Shown: positions 27,387 to 39,720, counted from the stretch's first letter. The stretch: 42,500 nucleotides of DNA from Paenibacillus sp. JDR-2 (GCF_000023585.1 NC_012914.1:162501-205000), one strand, 5' to 3'. The notes: a model not told the origin generated them from the sequence alone. Numbers and translations are program-made.

Positions 27387-27974
27387 TTAGATACGCTCGA
27401 TAACTTTATCAACCAGACCGTATTGACGTGCTTCTTCCGCGCTCATGAAGTAATCGCGGTCGGTATCCTTCTCGATACGCTCGAGAGGTTGTCCGGAACG
27501 CTCAGCCAGGATGCCGTTCAGCTTATCGCGCATTTTGATAATGCGGCGGGCGCGGATTTCGATATCGCTTGCTTGACCTTCAGCGCCGCCAAGCGGTTGA
27601 TGGATCATCACTTCGCTGTTCGGAAGCGCATAACGTTTGCCAATGGCACCGGCCGTGAGCAAGAAAGCGCCCATCGAAGCCGCCATGCCGACGCAAATCG
27701 TCGAAACATCGGGTTTAATGTATTGCATCGTATCATAGATAGCCATGCCTGCCGTAATGGATCCGCCAGGGCTGTTAATGTAGAGAGAAATATCTTTCTC
27801 AGGATCTTCTGCTGCAAGGAACAGCATCTGAGCAATAATGGAGTTGGCTACTACATCGTTTACGCCTGACCCGAGGAAGATGATGCGATCCTTCAGAAGG
27901 CGGGAGTAAATGTCGTAAGCGCGTTCTCCGCGATTGCTCTGTTCAATAACCATAGGAACGAAATTCATATCCAA
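27387..27974 (-). CDS. clpP: ATP-dependent Clp protease proteolytic subunit
   Basis: Serine protease that forms the 14-mer chamber used with ClpC, ClpX and ClpE for protein quality control and regulated proteolysis. 195 residues from TTG. Catalytic Ser100 is in GMAASMGAF, His125 in MIHQPLGG, and the Asp is in the DTDRDYF stretch (about 170-174). GGAGG (27987-27983) is 8 nt from the TTG at 27974 but 14 nt from the ATG at 27968, so the rare TTG start is favoured. The ATG would give the shorter MNFVP N-terminus seen in homologues. A CtsR operator overlaps the promoter, so heat-shock derepression is expected. Confidence 0.96.
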   Translation of the reverse strand: MDMNFVPMVIEQSNRGERAYDIYSRLLKDRIIFLGSGVNDVVANSIIAQMLFLAAEDPEKDISLYINSPGGSITAGMAIYDTMQYIKPDVSTICVGMAASMGAFLLTAGAIGKRYALPNSEVMIHQPLGGAEGQASDIEIRARRIIKMRDKLNGILAERSGQPLERIEKDTDRDYFMSAEEARQYGLVDKVIERI

Positions 27975-28019
27975 CCAAGTCCCCTCCTCAAAATAGCAAA
28001 GATGGTATTACTGATTCCC

Positions 28020-28048
28020 ATTCTAGCGGATGATCAAACAAAAGTCAA
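28020..28048 (-). promoter_or_regulatory. Sigma-A promoter of clpP
   Basis: On the minus strand TTGACT (28048-28043), 17 nt, TAGAAT (28025-28020). The -35 box lies inside one arm of the CtsR operator. Confidence 0.7.
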
Positions 28049-28059
28049 AGATAGTCAAA
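28043..28059 (-). promoter_or_regulatory. CtsR operator (class III heat-shock)
   Basis: Plus-strand reading AGTCAAA-GAT-AGTCAAA matches the CtsR heptad direct repeat RGTCAAA-NAN-RGTCAAA at every defined position. It overlaps the clpP -35 box, the standard arrangement for repression by CtsR. The ctsR gene itself is not in this window. Confidence 0.9.
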
Positions 28060-28075
28060 CTCAATTTTCCAGAAA

Positions 28076-28108
28076 AACAAAAAAACCACCCTCATCGAGG
28101 ACGGTTCA
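28076..28108 (-). terminator. Terminator of tRNA-Arg
   Basis: On the minus strand ACC-GT-CCTC, loop GAT, GAGG-GT-GGT, then a T run. It lies between tRNA-Arg and the clpP promoter. Confidence 0.8.
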
Positions 28109-28139
28109 TGTTTATGTATAGCGTTAAGGTAAAGTTAAA

Positions 28140-28214
28140 TGGCGCGCCCGCTAGGAATCGAACCTAGATCTCAGGCTCCGGAGGCCTACGTCATATCCAT
28201 TGGACCACGGGCGC
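28140..28214 (-). tRNA. tRNA-Arg (CCG)
   Basis: A 75-nt cloverleaf with encoded CCA and discriminator G on the minus strand. Acceptor GCGCCCG pairs with CGGGCGC, the anticodon loop CTCCGGA gives CCG, and the T loop TTCGATT is standard. Single tRNA gene outside a cluster, with its own terminator. No integrase or att-like duplication was seen beside it. Confidence 0.95.
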
Positions 28215-28310
28215 ATATTTGCATAAGAAAGCAACAGCAAAACTTAGTATACGCGATTCTATTGTAGAAAGCAAGATAGATGAGAAAAATAAATTTGAGC
28301 AAATCGTGAA

Positions 28311-28324
28311 TACAAACGCTTTCA
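28311..28324 (+). promoter_or_regulatory. Possible cre site (CcpA box) upstream of cggR
   Basis: TACAAACGCTTTCA matches 12 of 14 positions of the cre consensus TGWAANCGNTNWCA, including the central ACG-CTTT core. It lies 16 nt upstream of the -35 box. Located there it could act as an upstream, possibly activating, site; this is inference. Confidence 0.4.
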
Positions 28325-28339
28325 TCGGCGATTGCTGAC

Positions 28340-28368
28340 TTGCCATGTGAAATGTTTTTAGCTAAAAT
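28340..28368 (+). promoter_or_regulatory. Sigma-A promoter of cggR-gap operon
   Basis: TTGCCA (28340-28345), 17 nt, TAAAAT (28363-28368). The CggR operator begins 6 nt downstream, around the expected start of transcription. Confidence 0.75.
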
Positions 28369-28373
28369 AGAGG

Positions 28374-28409
28374 TGGGACTTAAAGTGAGTATGCGGGACG
28401 TTTAACGTC
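28374..28409 (+). promoter_or_regulatory. CggR operator (two tandem half-sites)
   Basis: TGGGAC-N6-TGAG, N4, CGGGAC-N6-CGTC. The B. subtilis CggR operator is CGGGAC-N6-TGTC-N4-CGGGAC-N6-TGTC, so spacing is identical and mismatches are few. Placed immediately after the promoter, it should act as a roadblock relieved by fructose-1,6-bisphosphate. Confidence 0.82.
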
Positions 28410-28461
28410 CATCCCCTGAAAGCCCATTACGCCTATTGACGGGTGGAGTGAAAAGTAGAGG

Positions 28462-29508
28462 ATGCGTCACATTATTGAGCTGCAGCAGCAGCTTCTCCCA
28501 GATTTGCTTGACGTAATGAAGAAGCGTTACTCGATATTGCGCCAAGTGATGTTGTCCGATCTGATAGGCCGGAGGACGCTCGCCAATTCCTTAGGGATGA
28601 CCGAGCGGGTACTGAGGGCGGAAACGGATTTTCTGAAATCGCAAGGTCTGCTGGAGATTCATACGGCGGGGATGCGGATCAGTGAAGCGGGCAAGCAATT
28701 GCTTGAGCAATTGGAACCCTTCTACAAAACGTTATTCGGCTTGTCCGATCTGGAAGAGAAGATCAGGAGTCACTTCGGATTATCGCAGGTCATTATTGTA
28801 GCAGGCGATTCCGAGGAGTCGGAGCAATCGAAGCGGGAGCTTGGAAGAGCGGCTTGCCAGGTGCTTCGCAAAGTGATGGAGCCAAACGATGTCGTGGCTG
28901 TAACCGGCGGAACGACAATCGCTCAGGTAGCGAACCAATTAACTTCGACAACACCGCTCAAGAACAACTGGTTTGTACCGGCGAGAGGCGGACTTGGTGA
29001 AAGTCTCGATTATCAAGCCAATACCATTGCATCAACAATGGCGAAGCGTACAGGCGCCAATTACCGGATGCTCCATGTGCCGGATCATTTAGGTGACGAA
29101 GCCTACGCATCCATGATGCAGGAACCGAATATCCGCGATATTGTCGAGGTTGTCCGAAGCGCCAGAATCGTCGTTCACGGGATCGGGGACGCTATGGTGA
29201 TGGCCCGGCGCAGAAAGCTGAATCCTGAACTGGTGGAAGCGATGGCCGCGGATGGAGCATTGGCTGAAGCTTTTGGTTTTTATTTCGACCGTAACGGCGA
29301 AGTTGTTCACAAAATGCAGACCGTAGGATTACGACTCGAGGATATTGTGAAGACTGAAGTTGTTATTGGAGTTGCAGGCGGCCATAGCAAAGGTGAAGCT
29401 ATAGCAGCCATTATGAAATTTGGGCACAATGATGTACTTGTCACCGATGAAGCGGCAGCTCTTGAGATGTCCGCGATTATCGATGAACAACAGCAATCGT
29501 TATCTTAA
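28462..29508 (+). CDS. cggR: Central glycolytic genes regulator CggR
   Basis: SorC/DeoR-type repressor of the lower glycolysis operon, inactivated by fructose-1,6-bisphosphate. 348 residues. N-terminal winged HTH at about 28-65 (IGRRTLANSLGMTERVLRAETDFL), then the sugar-phosphate-binding domain with VAVTGGTTIAQVA, FVPARGGLGES, VVHGIGDAM and VIGVAGGHSKGEAI. Immediately upstream of gap and with a fitting operator, so the assignment is secure. The ATG is behind GGTGGAG. As in B. subtilis it would repress its own transcription together with gap and downstream genes. Confidence 0.95.
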   Translation: MRHIIELQQQLLPDLLDVMKKRYSILRQVMLSDLIGRRTLANSLGMTERVLRAETDFLKSQGLLEIHTAGMRISEAGKQLLEQLEPFYKTLFGLSDLEEKIRSHFGLSQVIIVAGDSEESEQSKRELGRAACQVLRKVMEPNDVVAVTGGTTIAQVANQLTSTTPLKNNWFVPARGGLGESLDYQANTIASTMAKRTGANYRMLHVPDHLGDEAYASMMQEPNIRDIVEVVRSARIVVHGIGDAMVMARRRKLNPELVEAMAADGALAEAFGFYFDRNGEVVHKMQTVGLRLEDIVKTEVVIGVAGGHSKGEAIAAIMKFGHNDVLVTDEAAALEMSAIIDEQQQSLS

Positions 29509-29573
29509 CGATTTGCGGCAGGCTCTGCTGCAAAACGTTTTGAAATATATACCATAGTCATTTAAAAGCTTAG

Positions 29574-30590
<1,017 letters not shown>

Positions 30591-30691
30591 GATACACGCG
30601 CTATTCCACAATCGCATGGAACGCTTTCGTCCCGGAGTTTGAAGCTCCGGGATACGCTTAGTCTGCGGCTCCACTTAAGTGGATATTAGGC

Positions 30692-30728
30692 GAAGGCGTT
30701 CCTTCTTGCGAGAAGGAACGCCTTTTTT
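30692..30728 (+). terminator. Strong hairpin between gap and pgk
   Basis: A perfect 14-pair stem, AAGGCGTTCCTTCT with AGAAGGAACGCCTT, four-base loop TGCG, then a T run. Another hairpin (TCCCGGAG/CTCCGGGA, 30630-30652) lies just before it. Probably reduces expression of pgk onward relative to gap, or protects the 3' end of gap mRNA. Confidence 0.9.
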
Positions 30729-30789
30729 ACTGCTGTTTAAGCTTTAAATCATATATGCTTTCAACTTCATAATCAGGGAGGCAACACCA

Positions 30790-31971
30790 TTGAATAAGAA
30801 AAGTGTTCGTGACGTAGAAGTAGCAGGCAAACGCGTATTTGTACGCGTCGATTTCAACGTACCACTCGAAGATGGCAAAATTACTGACGACAAGCGTATC
30901 CGCGAAACGCTTCCTACGATCAACTATTTGATCGAAAAAGGCGCTAAAGTTATCCTCGCGAGCCACCTTGGCCGTCCAAACGGTGAAGTGGTTGAAGAAC
31001 TGCGTCACACAGCTTCTGCTGTACGTCTGTCCGAGCTTCTTGGCAAACCGGTTGTTAAAGCTAACGACTCCGTTGGTGAAGAAGTGAAAGCACAAATTAA
31101 CGCGCTGAATAACGGCGACGTACTCTTGCTTGAGAACGTTCGTTTCCACGCTGGCGAAGAAAAGAACGATCCGGAACTGGCTAAGCAATTCGCTGAGCTG
31201 GCTGATCTGTTCGTAAACGATGCATTTGGTGCTGCTCACCGCGCCCACGCTTCGACAGAAGGCATTGCGCACCACCTGCCTGCAGTATCGGGTCTCTTGA
31301 TGGAGCGCGAGCTTGATGTTCTCGGCAAAGCGCTGAACAACCCTGAACGTCCTTTCACGGCGATCGTTGGCGGTTCGAAAGTAAAAGACAAAATCGACGT
31401 TATCAACAAAATGATCGAGATCGCTGATAACATTATCATCGGCGGCGGCTTGTCTTACACCTTCTTCAAAGCGCAAGGTCATGAAATCGGCCAATCGCTC
31501 GTTGACAACTCCAAGCTGGATCTGGCTCTTGAGTTCATCGAGAAAGCAAAAACGCTGGGCAAAAACTTCCTGATCCCTGTTGATATCGTTGTTACTGACG
31601 AGTTCAGCAAAGATGCTAACACCAAGATCGTTGACGTAGACGGCATCCCAGCTGACTGGGAAGGCATCGACATCGGTCCTAAAACTCGCGAAATTTACGC
31701 TGACGTTATCAAAAACTCCAAGCTGGTTGTTTGGAACGGACCAATGGGCGTATTCGAAATCGAGCCATTCTCCCACGGTACACGTGCGGTTGCTAACGCT
31801 TGTGCGGAAACAGCTGGTTACACGGTAATCGGCGGCGGCGACTCCGCTGCGGCTGCTGAGAAATTCGGCGTGGCAGACAAAATGGATCACATCTCGACTG
31901 GCGGCGGCGCTTCCCTGGAATTCATGGAAGGCAAAGCACTTCCAGGCGTTGTGGCTCTTAACGATAAATAA
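30790..31971 (+). CDS. pgk: Phosphoglycerate kinase
   Basis: Makes ATP and 3-phosphoglycerate from 1,3-bisphosphoglycerate. 393 residues. The N-terminal [15 protein letters not shown] signature, SHLGRPNG, and C-terminal [14 protein letters not shown] nucleotide region with [13 protein letters not shown] are intact. It starts with TTG at 30790, 9 nt after GGGAGG; no ATG fits the conserved N-terminus, so this is a rare-start, high-expression gene. It follows the gap terminator by 62 nt. No convincing separate promoter was found in that gap. Confidence 0.97.
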   Translation: MNKKSVRDVEVAGKRVFVRVDFNVPLEDGKITDDKRIRETLPTINYLIEKGAKVILASHLGRPNGEVVEELRHTASAVRLSELLGKPVVKANDSVGEEVKAQINALNNGDVLLLENVRFHAGEEKNDPELAKQFAELADLFVNDAFGAAHRAHASTEGIAHHLPAVSGLLMERELDVLGKALNNPERPFTAIVGGSKVKDKIDVINKMIEIADNIIIGGGLSYTFFKAQGHEIGQSLVDNSKLDLALEFIEKAKTLGKNFLIPVDIVVTDEFSKDANTKIVDVDGIPADWEGIDIGPKTREIYADVIKNSKLVVWNGPMGVFEIEPFSHGTRAVANACAETAGYTVIGGGDSAAAAEKFGVADKMDHISTGGGASLEFMEGKALPGVVALNDK

Positions 31972-31990
31972 GAAAGAATTATATAATTAA

Positions 31991-32764
<774 letters not shown>

Positions 32765-32765
32765 G

Positions 32766-34301
32766 ATGGCTCCGAAACCAGTTGCGCTGATTATTCTCGA
32801 CGGCTTTGGCCTTCGCGACGACGTAACCGGCAATGCCGTTGCGCAAGCGAAAAAGCCAAACTACGACCGTTACTGGTCGACATATCCGCACACAACCCTT
32901 ACTGCTTCCGGTGAAGCAGTAGGTTTGCCGGATGGCCAAATGGGCAACTCCGAGGTTGGTCACCTGAACATCGGCGCTGGCCGTATCGTTTATCAGGATC
33001 TGACTCGCATTTCGAAGTCGATCCGCGACGGTGAATTTTTCGATAACGAGACGCTTCTTGGGGCGGTTCGCCACGCGAAAGCGAACGGCAAGAAGCTTCA
33101 CCTGTACGGACTGCTGTCCGACGGCGGCGTGCACAGCCATATTGCTCACCTGTTTGCCCTTCTGGAACTGGCTAAGAAAGAGGAGCTGAACGAAGTATTC
33201 ATTCATGCCTTCCTCGATGGCCGCGACGTTGCTCCAGACAGCGCGAAGGGTTACTTGGAACAGCTGCAAGCGAAGATTGAAGAAGTGGGCGTAGGCCAGA
33301 TCGCTACCGTTCAAGGCCGCTACTACGCAATGGACCGCGACAAGCGTTGGGAGCGTACGGAGAAGTCGTACCGCGCTATGGTTTACGGCGATGGTCCTAA
33401 ATACACTGATCCAATCAAGGCTGTAGTTGAATCCTACGAAAAATCCGTTTATGATGAATTCGTTATGCCAACGGTTATCGTTGGCGAGAACGATAAGCCG
33501 GTAGGCCTGGTTGAATCGGAAGACTCCATCGTCTTCTTCAACTTCCGTCCTGACCGTGCGATCCAGCTTGGCCAAGTTTTCACCAACGAAGATTTCCGTG
33601 GCTTTGACCGTGGCGAGAAATGCCCTAAAAACCTGCATTTTGTCTGCCTGACACTGTTCAGCGAGACAATCGGCGGTTATGTGGCTTACTCCCCTAAGAA
33701 CTTGGACAACACCCTCGGTGAAGTGCTCGTTCAAAACAACAAGAAGCAATTGCGTATTGCGGAAACCGAGAAATACCCGCATGTAACGTTCTTCTTCAGC
33801 GGCGGCCGCGATGTTGAGCTTCCGGGCGAGACGCGTGTTCTGATCAGTTCGCCGAAGGTCGCAACTTACGATCTGCAGCCGGAAATGAGCGCATACGAAG
33901 TTGCAGCAGCGGCAGTTAGAGAAATTGAAGCAGACAAGCACGACGCTATCATTCTTAACTTTGCTAACCCTGACATGGTAGGTCACTCCGGCATGCTGGA
34001 GCCGACAATCAAAGCGGTGGAAGCAACTGACGAATGTCTGGGCCAAGTGGTGGAAGCTGTCCTTGCAAAAGGCGGCGTAGCAATCATCACGGCTGACCAC
34101 GGAAACGCGGACATGGTATTCGACGAAAACGGACGTCCGTTCACTGCGCATACAACGAACCCGGTTCCTTGTATCGTTACAGTCGCTGGCGGAGAGCTTC
34201 GCGAAGGCGGCATTCTGGCTGACCTGGCTCCGACGGTTCTTGACCTGCTGGAACTGGTTAAACCAGAGCAAATGACAGGTACAACATTGATTCGGAAGTA
34301 A
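32766..34301 (+). CDS. gpmI: 2,3-bisphosphoglycerate-independent phosphoglycerate mutase
   Basis: Cofactor-independent, manganese-dependent mutase interconverting 3- and 2-phosphoglycerate; in spore formers its pH-sensitive activity matters in sporulation. 511 residues, normal. Alkaline-phosphatase-like motifs: [12 protein letters not shown], the phospho-serine in MGNSEVGH (Ser62), [31 protein letters not shown] and ITADHGNAD. The open frame begins earlier, inside tpiA, but the ATG at 32766 with GAGGGGG upstream gives the family N-terminus. Confidence 0.97.
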   Translation: MAPKPVALIILDGFGLRDDVTGNAVAQAKKPNYDRYWSTYPHTTLTASGEAVGLPDGQMGNSEVGHLNIGAGRIVYQDLTRISKSIRDGEFFDNETLLGAVRHAKANGKKLHLYGLLSDGGVHSHIAHLFALLELAKKEELNEVFIHAFLDGRDVAPDSAKGYLEQLQAKIEEVGVGQIATVQGRYYAMDRDKRWERTEKSYRAMVYGDGPKYTDPIKAVVESYEKSVYDEFVMPTVIVGENDKPVGLVESEDSIVFFNFRPDRAIQLGQVFTNEDFRGFDRGEKCPKNLHFVCLTLFSETIGGYVAYSPKNLDNTLGEVLVQNNKKQLRIAETEKYPHVTFFFSGGRDVELPGETRVLISSPKVATYDLQPEMSAYEVAAAAVREIEADKHDAIILNFANPDMVGHSGMLEPTIKAVEATDECLGQVVEAVLAKGGVAIITADHGNADMVFDENGRPFTAHTTNPVPCIVTVAGGELREGGILADLAPTVLDLLELVKPEQMTGTTLIRK

Positions 34302-34355
34302 GTTTCAAGGTAGAATCAAAACAGCTTGTTTTCCATGCTTCAACCCTATAAATAA

Positions 34356-35672
<1,317 letters not shown>

Positions 35673-35686
35673 GTTTTTTCGGTAAA

Positions 35687-35724
35687 ATAAAAAAGGCATC
35701 CCGGTGAGGGGATGCCTTTTTTTG
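35687..35724 (+). terminator. Terminator after eno
   Basis: AAAAAGGCATCCC pairs with GGGATGCCTTTTT around GGTGAG, with a T7 tail. Strong; ends the glycolytic cluster. Confidence 0.93.
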
Positions 35725-35832
35725 CTGTTTAATGGAATTCAATCCGAAATTTGAAACTATTGAATTACTTGTCCGCCTATGATAAAATCAATTTATGTGT
35801 TTTACGGAGCTCCTATGCTGGAGGTGGATCAA

Positions 35833-36069
35833 ATGGAAATCTTTTGGAAGATTTTGCTCGTTATTTTCGCAGTTGGATTGATCGCGGTTGTATTGCTTCA
35901 AAAAGGGAAAAGCGCTGGTTTGTCTGGTGCGATCACTGGCGGTGCTGAGCATTTGTTCGGCAAGCAGAAAGCTCGCGGTCTGGACTTGTTCCTTCAGCGT
36001 TTAACAGTAGGGCTGGCAAGCGGATTCTTTATCCTGGCTCTAGTTGTAGCATACGTCGTTAAAGTTTAA
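35833..36069 (+). CDS. secG: Preprotein translocase subunit SecG
   Basis: Small accessory subunit of the SecYEG channel. 78 residues with two membrane helices (about 3-21 and 54-75) linked by the conserved [29 protein letters not shown] loop (split here around 22-50). A frame opens at 35779, but GGAGGT 7 nt before the ATG at 35833 sets the start and gives the family length. The position eno-secG-rnr-smpB-ssrA is conserved in Bacillota. Confidence 0.95.
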   Translation: MEIFWKILLVIFAVGLIAVVLLQKGKSAGLSGAITGGAEHLFGKQKARGLDLFLQRLTVGLASGFFILALVVAYVVKV

Positions 36070-36089
36070 TTAATCTTGATTCGTACTCA

Positions 36090-36116
36090 GAAACGGAGGG
36101 AAACCTCCGTTTTTTG
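36090..36116 (+). terminator. Terminator after secG
   Basis: AAACGGAGG, GAAA tetraloop, CCTCCGTTT, then a T run. Confidence 0.92.
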
Positions 36117-36244
36117 TTTTTTCCGGGCTTTTACGGATGCTAAGGAATGATTTCGTGTATACTTAACGGTATATGATAATCTATCAACCGGTAGCTGGAT
36201 GGCGGTAGGGAAAGCCTCCGGTGTATGAGGTGACAAGGAAAACT

Positions 36245-39070
36245 ATGATGCAAGAGCAGGGACTTCTTGATTTTATGCGGGAGACGGCTTACAAGCCGAT
36301 GACTTATCAGGAGCTGGAACAACATTTCGGGATTAACGACGCGGCGGAATTCAAAGAATTTCTGAAGCTGCTTAATCAGCTCGAGGAAGAGGGCAAAGTC
36401 ATTCGGACGCGCAATGAACGCTATGGCGTTCCGGAGCGTATGAACCTCCTGAGAGGGAAAATCCAGGCGCATGCGAAAGGCTTCGCATTTTTATTGCCTG
36501 ACGAGAAAGACCATCCTGATGTTTACATACATGCAAACGATCAGAAGAGCGCGATGAACGGCGATATCGCGCTGGTGCGCATTACTTCGCAAAGCGAAGG
36601 CGGAGGCCGGATGGAAGGCGAGGTCGTCCGTATTGTGCAGCGTGCCGTAACACAGGTAGTGGGTACGTTCGAAAGCCATGAGGCATTTGGCTTTGTTGTT
36701 CCGGACGATAAACGGATTAACCGGGATATTTTTATTCCGAAGGGTGAGTTCCAGGGAGCGGTAACCGGTCAGAAGGTGGTCGTGAAGATTACTTCCTATC
36801 CGGAAGGACGTTCTGCGGCGCAAGGCGAAATTATCGAAATTCTCGGACATAAGAACGATCCGGGCATCGACATTTTGTCCATTATCCGCAAGCATCAGCT
36901 GCCCGAAGGCTTCTCGGATGAAGTGATGGCCGAGGCCGAGGCGGCTCCGGACTCCATCACCGAAGAAGAGATTGTTGAACAAGGCCGCCGCGATCTTCGC
37001 GGAGAAGTGATTGTGACCATTGACGGGGAAGACGCGAAGGACCTTGATGACGCGGTCCATGTGAAGCGGCTTGAGAACGGCAACTATCTGCTTGGCGTTC
37101 ATATCGCCGACGTTGGCTACTATGTGAAGGAGCGTTCGGCGCTTGACCAGGAAGCTTTTCGCCGCGGCTGCAGCGTTTACTTGGTGGACCGGGTTATTCC
37201 GATGCTGCCGCACCGTTTGTCGAACGGGATTTGCTCGCTGAATCCTCAAGTAGACCGCCTTACGCTTTCTTGCGAGATGGAGTTTGACTCCAAGCTGAAG
37301 CGTGTTCGTCACGATATTTTCACAAGCGTCATTAAGACGAAAGAGCGCATGACTTATACGAATGTGCGCAAGATCTTAATGGCTACCGAAGAAGAGCCGG
37401 AGACTGAGCTTAAGGAACGCTATGCTGATCTGCTCGACATGTTCACTCTCATGGAAGAGCTTGCGATGAAGCTTCGGAAGAAACGGATGAAGCGCGGCGC
37501 AATCGACTTTGATTTTCAGGAATCGAAGGTTATCGTGGATAAGGAAGGCAAAGCCGTTGACATCGTGAAGCGCGAACGTTCTGTTGCCGAGCAGATTATT
37601 GAAGAGTTCATGCTGGCGGCGAACGAAACGGTGGCCGAGCATTTCCATTGGCTTCGCGTGCCTTTCCTGTACCGGATTCACGAGGATCCGGATCAGGAGA
37701 AGCTGCTTCACTTCATGCAGTTCGCTTCGAACTTCGGTTATGTCGTGAAGGGCAAGGGCAATTCGGTTCATCCGCGCGCTTTGCAAACGCTTCTTGAGGA
37801 GATCCACGGCACAAAGGAAGAAACGGTTATTTCGACCGTCATGCTCCGTTCGATGAAGCAGGCGAAGTACGATGCGGAGAGCTTGGGCCACTTTGGACTT
37901 GCGGCGGAGTTCTACTCCCACTTCACATCGCCGATCCGGCGTTATCCGGACCTTGTGATTCACCGGGTTATCCGCGAGGTGCTCGAAAACGGCGGGGCAT
38001 TACCGGAGATACGCAATGAAGCGCTGGCAGCCCGGATGCCGGATATCGCACAGCATTCTTCCGAACGCGAACGCGTTGCGGTTGATGCGGAACGGGATAC
38101 GGATAAACTTAAAAAATGCGAATTCATGCTGGATAAAGTCGGCGAGGAATTCGATGGCATTATCAGCAGCGTGACAAGCTTCGGCATGTTTGTCGAATTG
38201 GATAATACGGTGGAAGGCCTTATCCGGCTGAGCGGTCTGACGGATGATTATTACCACTTCCATGAGCTTCATATGGTGCTGATCGGCGAGCGTACCTCGA
38301 AGGTATACCGCATTGGCGATGAAGTGAAAATCCGGGTGGCGCAGGTGAACATGGACGATTACACTATCGATTTCGAGATGGTGGACATGAAGCCGCGCAG
38401 CGATTTCCGCGGTGTCGCGGATGCAGGGTTCGGCGCGCGCAACGGAGGCGGCCGCAAGCGCGGAGGTTTCAGCCGCGGCGGGGACACGGGCGCGGTAGTT
38501 GGACGCGGCGGAGATAAAGGCCGCCGTGGGAAGGAAAGCCGCGCCGGCGATGGCCGCGGCGAGCGGAATGACCGCGGCCCGAGCAAGGGCGGCCGCGATG
38601 GCGCTAAGCGCGCCGAGCATAGCGGCGCGCAAGGAAATGCGAAGCGGAAGCGCGGTGGCGCTGACGGCGGAGCAGCCGGGGGCGCGAGCCGCGCGGCCGA
38701 AGGCGCGGCGGAGCGTTCGCCTTGGCAAGAGCAGGCGAAGCCGCTCGAGCAAGGGCGGCAAGTGCGCGGGGCAAGGCCGCGCACGGATATGTGGGGGCTG
38801 CCGATTAGCGGCAGCCGCGGCAGAGACGCCGATACGGGCGAAGATCCGGATCAAGGTTCTGCCTTTGATGGCGGCCGCGGCAGGCGCGGCGGCCGGGGCA
38901 ACCGCAGCGGAGGCGGCGGAGGTCAGCGAAGCGATGCTAATTCTTCGAGCGGAGTGAATAATTCCGGCGAAGAAGGGAAAAACAAGAAGAGGAAAAGAAA
39001 TGGCGGGGGCGGTAGCGGGAATGGCGGCGGCAATTCCACAGCCGCATTTGTCCGCAAGAAACGTAAATAA
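36245..39070 (+). CDS. rnr: Ribonuclease R with long RGG-rich C-terminal tail
   Basis: Processive 3'-5' exoribonuclease that unwinds structured RNA and degrades non-stop mRNA and defective tmRNA-tagged messages. About 941 residues, against roughly 780-815 in B. subtilis and E. coli. Domains: N-terminal winged helix (about 1-65), two cold-shock OB folds (about 70-235), RNB catalytic domain with [13 protein letters not shown] and [20 protein letters not shown], and S1 domain ([23 protein letters not shown]). Then some 220 residues of Gly/Arg/Lys-rich, low-complexity sequence with many RGG and GGR units, ending VRKKRK. The GTG at 36221 lacks a Shine-Dalgarno sequence; the ATGs at 36245/36248 lie 5 and 8 nt past AAGGA. 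Confidence 0.95.
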   Translation: MMQEQGLLDFMRETAYKPMTYQELEQHFGINDAAEFKEFLKLLNQLEEEGKVIRTRNERYGVPERMNLLRGKIQAHAKGFAFLLPDEKDHPDVYIHANDQKSAMNGDIALVRITSQSEGGGRMEGEVVRIVQRAVTQVVGTFESHEAFGFVVPDDKRINRDIFIPKGEFQGAVTGQKVVVKITSYPEGRSAAQGEIIEILGHKNDPGIDILSIIRKHQLPEGFSDEVMAEAEAAPDSITEEEIVEQGRRDLRGEVIVTIDGEDAKDLDDAVHVKRLENGNYLLGVHIADVGYYVKERSALDQEAFRRGCSVYLVDRVIPMLPHRLSNGICSLNPQVDRLTLSCEMEFDSKLKRVRHDIFTSVIKTKERMTYTNVRKILMATEEEPETELKERYADLLDMFTLMEELAMKLRKKRMKRGAIDFDFQESKVIVDKEGKAVDIVKRERSVAEQIIEEFMLAANETVAEHFHWLRVPFLYRIHEDPDQEKLLHFMQFASNFGYVVKGKGNSVHPRALQTLLEEIHGTKEETVISTVMLRSMKQAKYDAESLGHFGLAAEFYSHFTSPIRRYPDLVIHRVIREVLENGGALPEIRNEALAARMPDIAQHSSERERVAVDAERDTDKLKKCEFMLDKVGEEFDGIISSVTSFGMFVELDNTVEGLIRLSGLTDDYYHFHELHMVLIGERTSKVYRIGDEVKIRVAQVNMDDYTIDFEMVDMKPRSDFRGVADAGFGARNGGGRKRGGFSRGGDTGAVVGRGGDKGRRGKESRAGDGRGERNDRGPSKGGRDGAKRAEHSGAQGNAKRKRGGADGGAAGGASRAAEGAAERSPWQEQAKPLEQGRQVRGARPRTDMWGLPISGSRGRDADTGEDPDQGSAFDGGRGRRGGRGNRSGGGGGQRSDANSSSGVNNSGEEGKNKKRKRNGGGGSGNGGGNSTAAFVRKKRK

Positions 39071-39103
39071 ATATTTACATGAAAGACGTACTATAACTTT
39101 AAA

Positions 39104-39156
39104 TAACGGCGCTGCTTGGCGGGGCGCAGGCTGCGGGGAAGCAGCGCCGTTTTCCT
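39104..39156 (+). terminator. Terminator after rnr
   Basis: AACGGCGCTGCTT pairs with AAGCAGCGCCGTT around a 21-nt G-rich loop, followed by TTCC. Very stable stem but a short T tract. Confidence 0.78.
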
Positions 39157-39184
39157 TGGATAAGCTGGGAAAATATATTTAAGC

Positions 39185-39215
39185 TTGTCGCTTGATTTTT
39201 GATTTTGGGTATAGT
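39185..39215 (+). promoter_or_regulatory. Possible csp promoter
   Basis: TATAGT at 39210-39215 preceded by TTGTCG at 39185-39190 (19-nt spacer, longer than ideal). It gives a leader of about 135 nt before csp, which contains a terminator-like hairpin. Confidence 0.4.
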
Positions 39216-39244
39216 ACACTCAAAGCAATTGATGATATGAACCT

Positions 39245-39308
39245 GAATTCACATATTGAAAAGGGTGTCATTTAAGTCATGGACCTTTTTCAATGTGTGA
39301 ATTTTTTG
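39245..39308 (+). promoter_or_regulatory. Terminator-like hairpin in the csp leader (possible attenuator)
   Basis: ATTCACATATTGAAAAGG (39247-39264) pairs with CCTTTTTCAATGTGTGAAT (39284-39302) with a G-T and one bulge, followed directly by a T6 run (39302-39307), all upstream of the csp Shine-Dalgarno sequence. In that position it would stop or pause most transcripts before the gene. Confidence 0.65.
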
Positions 39309-39357
39309 TTTCGATACGAAATAGGCGCATATTAATACATTTTTGGAGGTAATACAC

Positions 39358-39558
39358 ATGCAACAAGGTACAGTTAAATGGTTCAACGCTGAGAAAGGTT
39401 TCGGCTTCATCGAAGTTGAAGGCGGCAATGACGTATTCGTACACTTCTCCGCAATCGTTGGCGAAGGCTTCAAGACTCTTGAAGAAGGCCAACGCGTTGA
39501 GTTCAACGTTGTTCAAGGCAACCGCGGACCACAAGCTGAGAACGTTGTTAAGCTGTAA
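39358..39558 (+). CDS. Cold-shock protein (CspA/CspB family)
   Basis: Single-strand nucleic-acid-binding OB-fold protein acting as RNA chaperone. 66 residues. RNP1 KGFGFIEV and RNP2 VFVHFSAI are intact, the N-terminal start is [10 protein letters not shown], and the C-terminal end is [11 protein letters not shown] longer start at 39343 is ruled out by TTGGAGG 8-9 nt before the ATG at 39358. Codon choice is highly biased. Its long leader contains a terminator-like hairpin, so control at the RNA level is likely. The B. subtilis letter (cspB/C/D) cannot be assigned by eye. Confidence 0.95.
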   Translation: MQQGTVKWFNAEKGFGFIEVEGGNDVFVHFSAIVGEGFKTLEEGQRVEFNVVQGNRGPQAENVVKL

Positions 39559-39579
39559 TAGCTTAATTTAACGAACGAA

Positions 39580-39607
39580 GACCGCCCTTAACGGGGCGGT
39601 TTTTTTG
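39580..39607 (+). terminator. Terminator after csp
   Basis: ACCGCCC, loop TTAAC, GGGGCGGT, then T7. Confidence 0.93.
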
Positions 39608-39720
39608 TTTATGTAAGCGATGTATTTTCGAGTCTTGCTTTAGAATTATAAAGTTGTTACAATGAATTTCTAATAACGCTTTTCTCTCGGAATGCGTAAA
39701 CAAAAATGAGGTGAACCGCT

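Noticed and set aside
27360..27869. 169-codon plus-strand frame opposite clpP
   Set aside because: ClpP on the minus strand has all catalytic residues and a CtsR-controlled promoter; the plus-strand frame starts inside a terminator.
28140..28214. tRNA-Arg as an integration site for a mobile element
   Set aside because: No integrase, no duplicated tRNA 3' end, and both flanks are core genes in conserved order.
38000..38957. Ala/Arg/Pro-rich frames on both strands within the 3' end of rnr
   Set aside because: Product of very GC-rich Gly/Arg codons in the RNase R tail; the rnr frame is continuous and ends with a normal stop and terminator.
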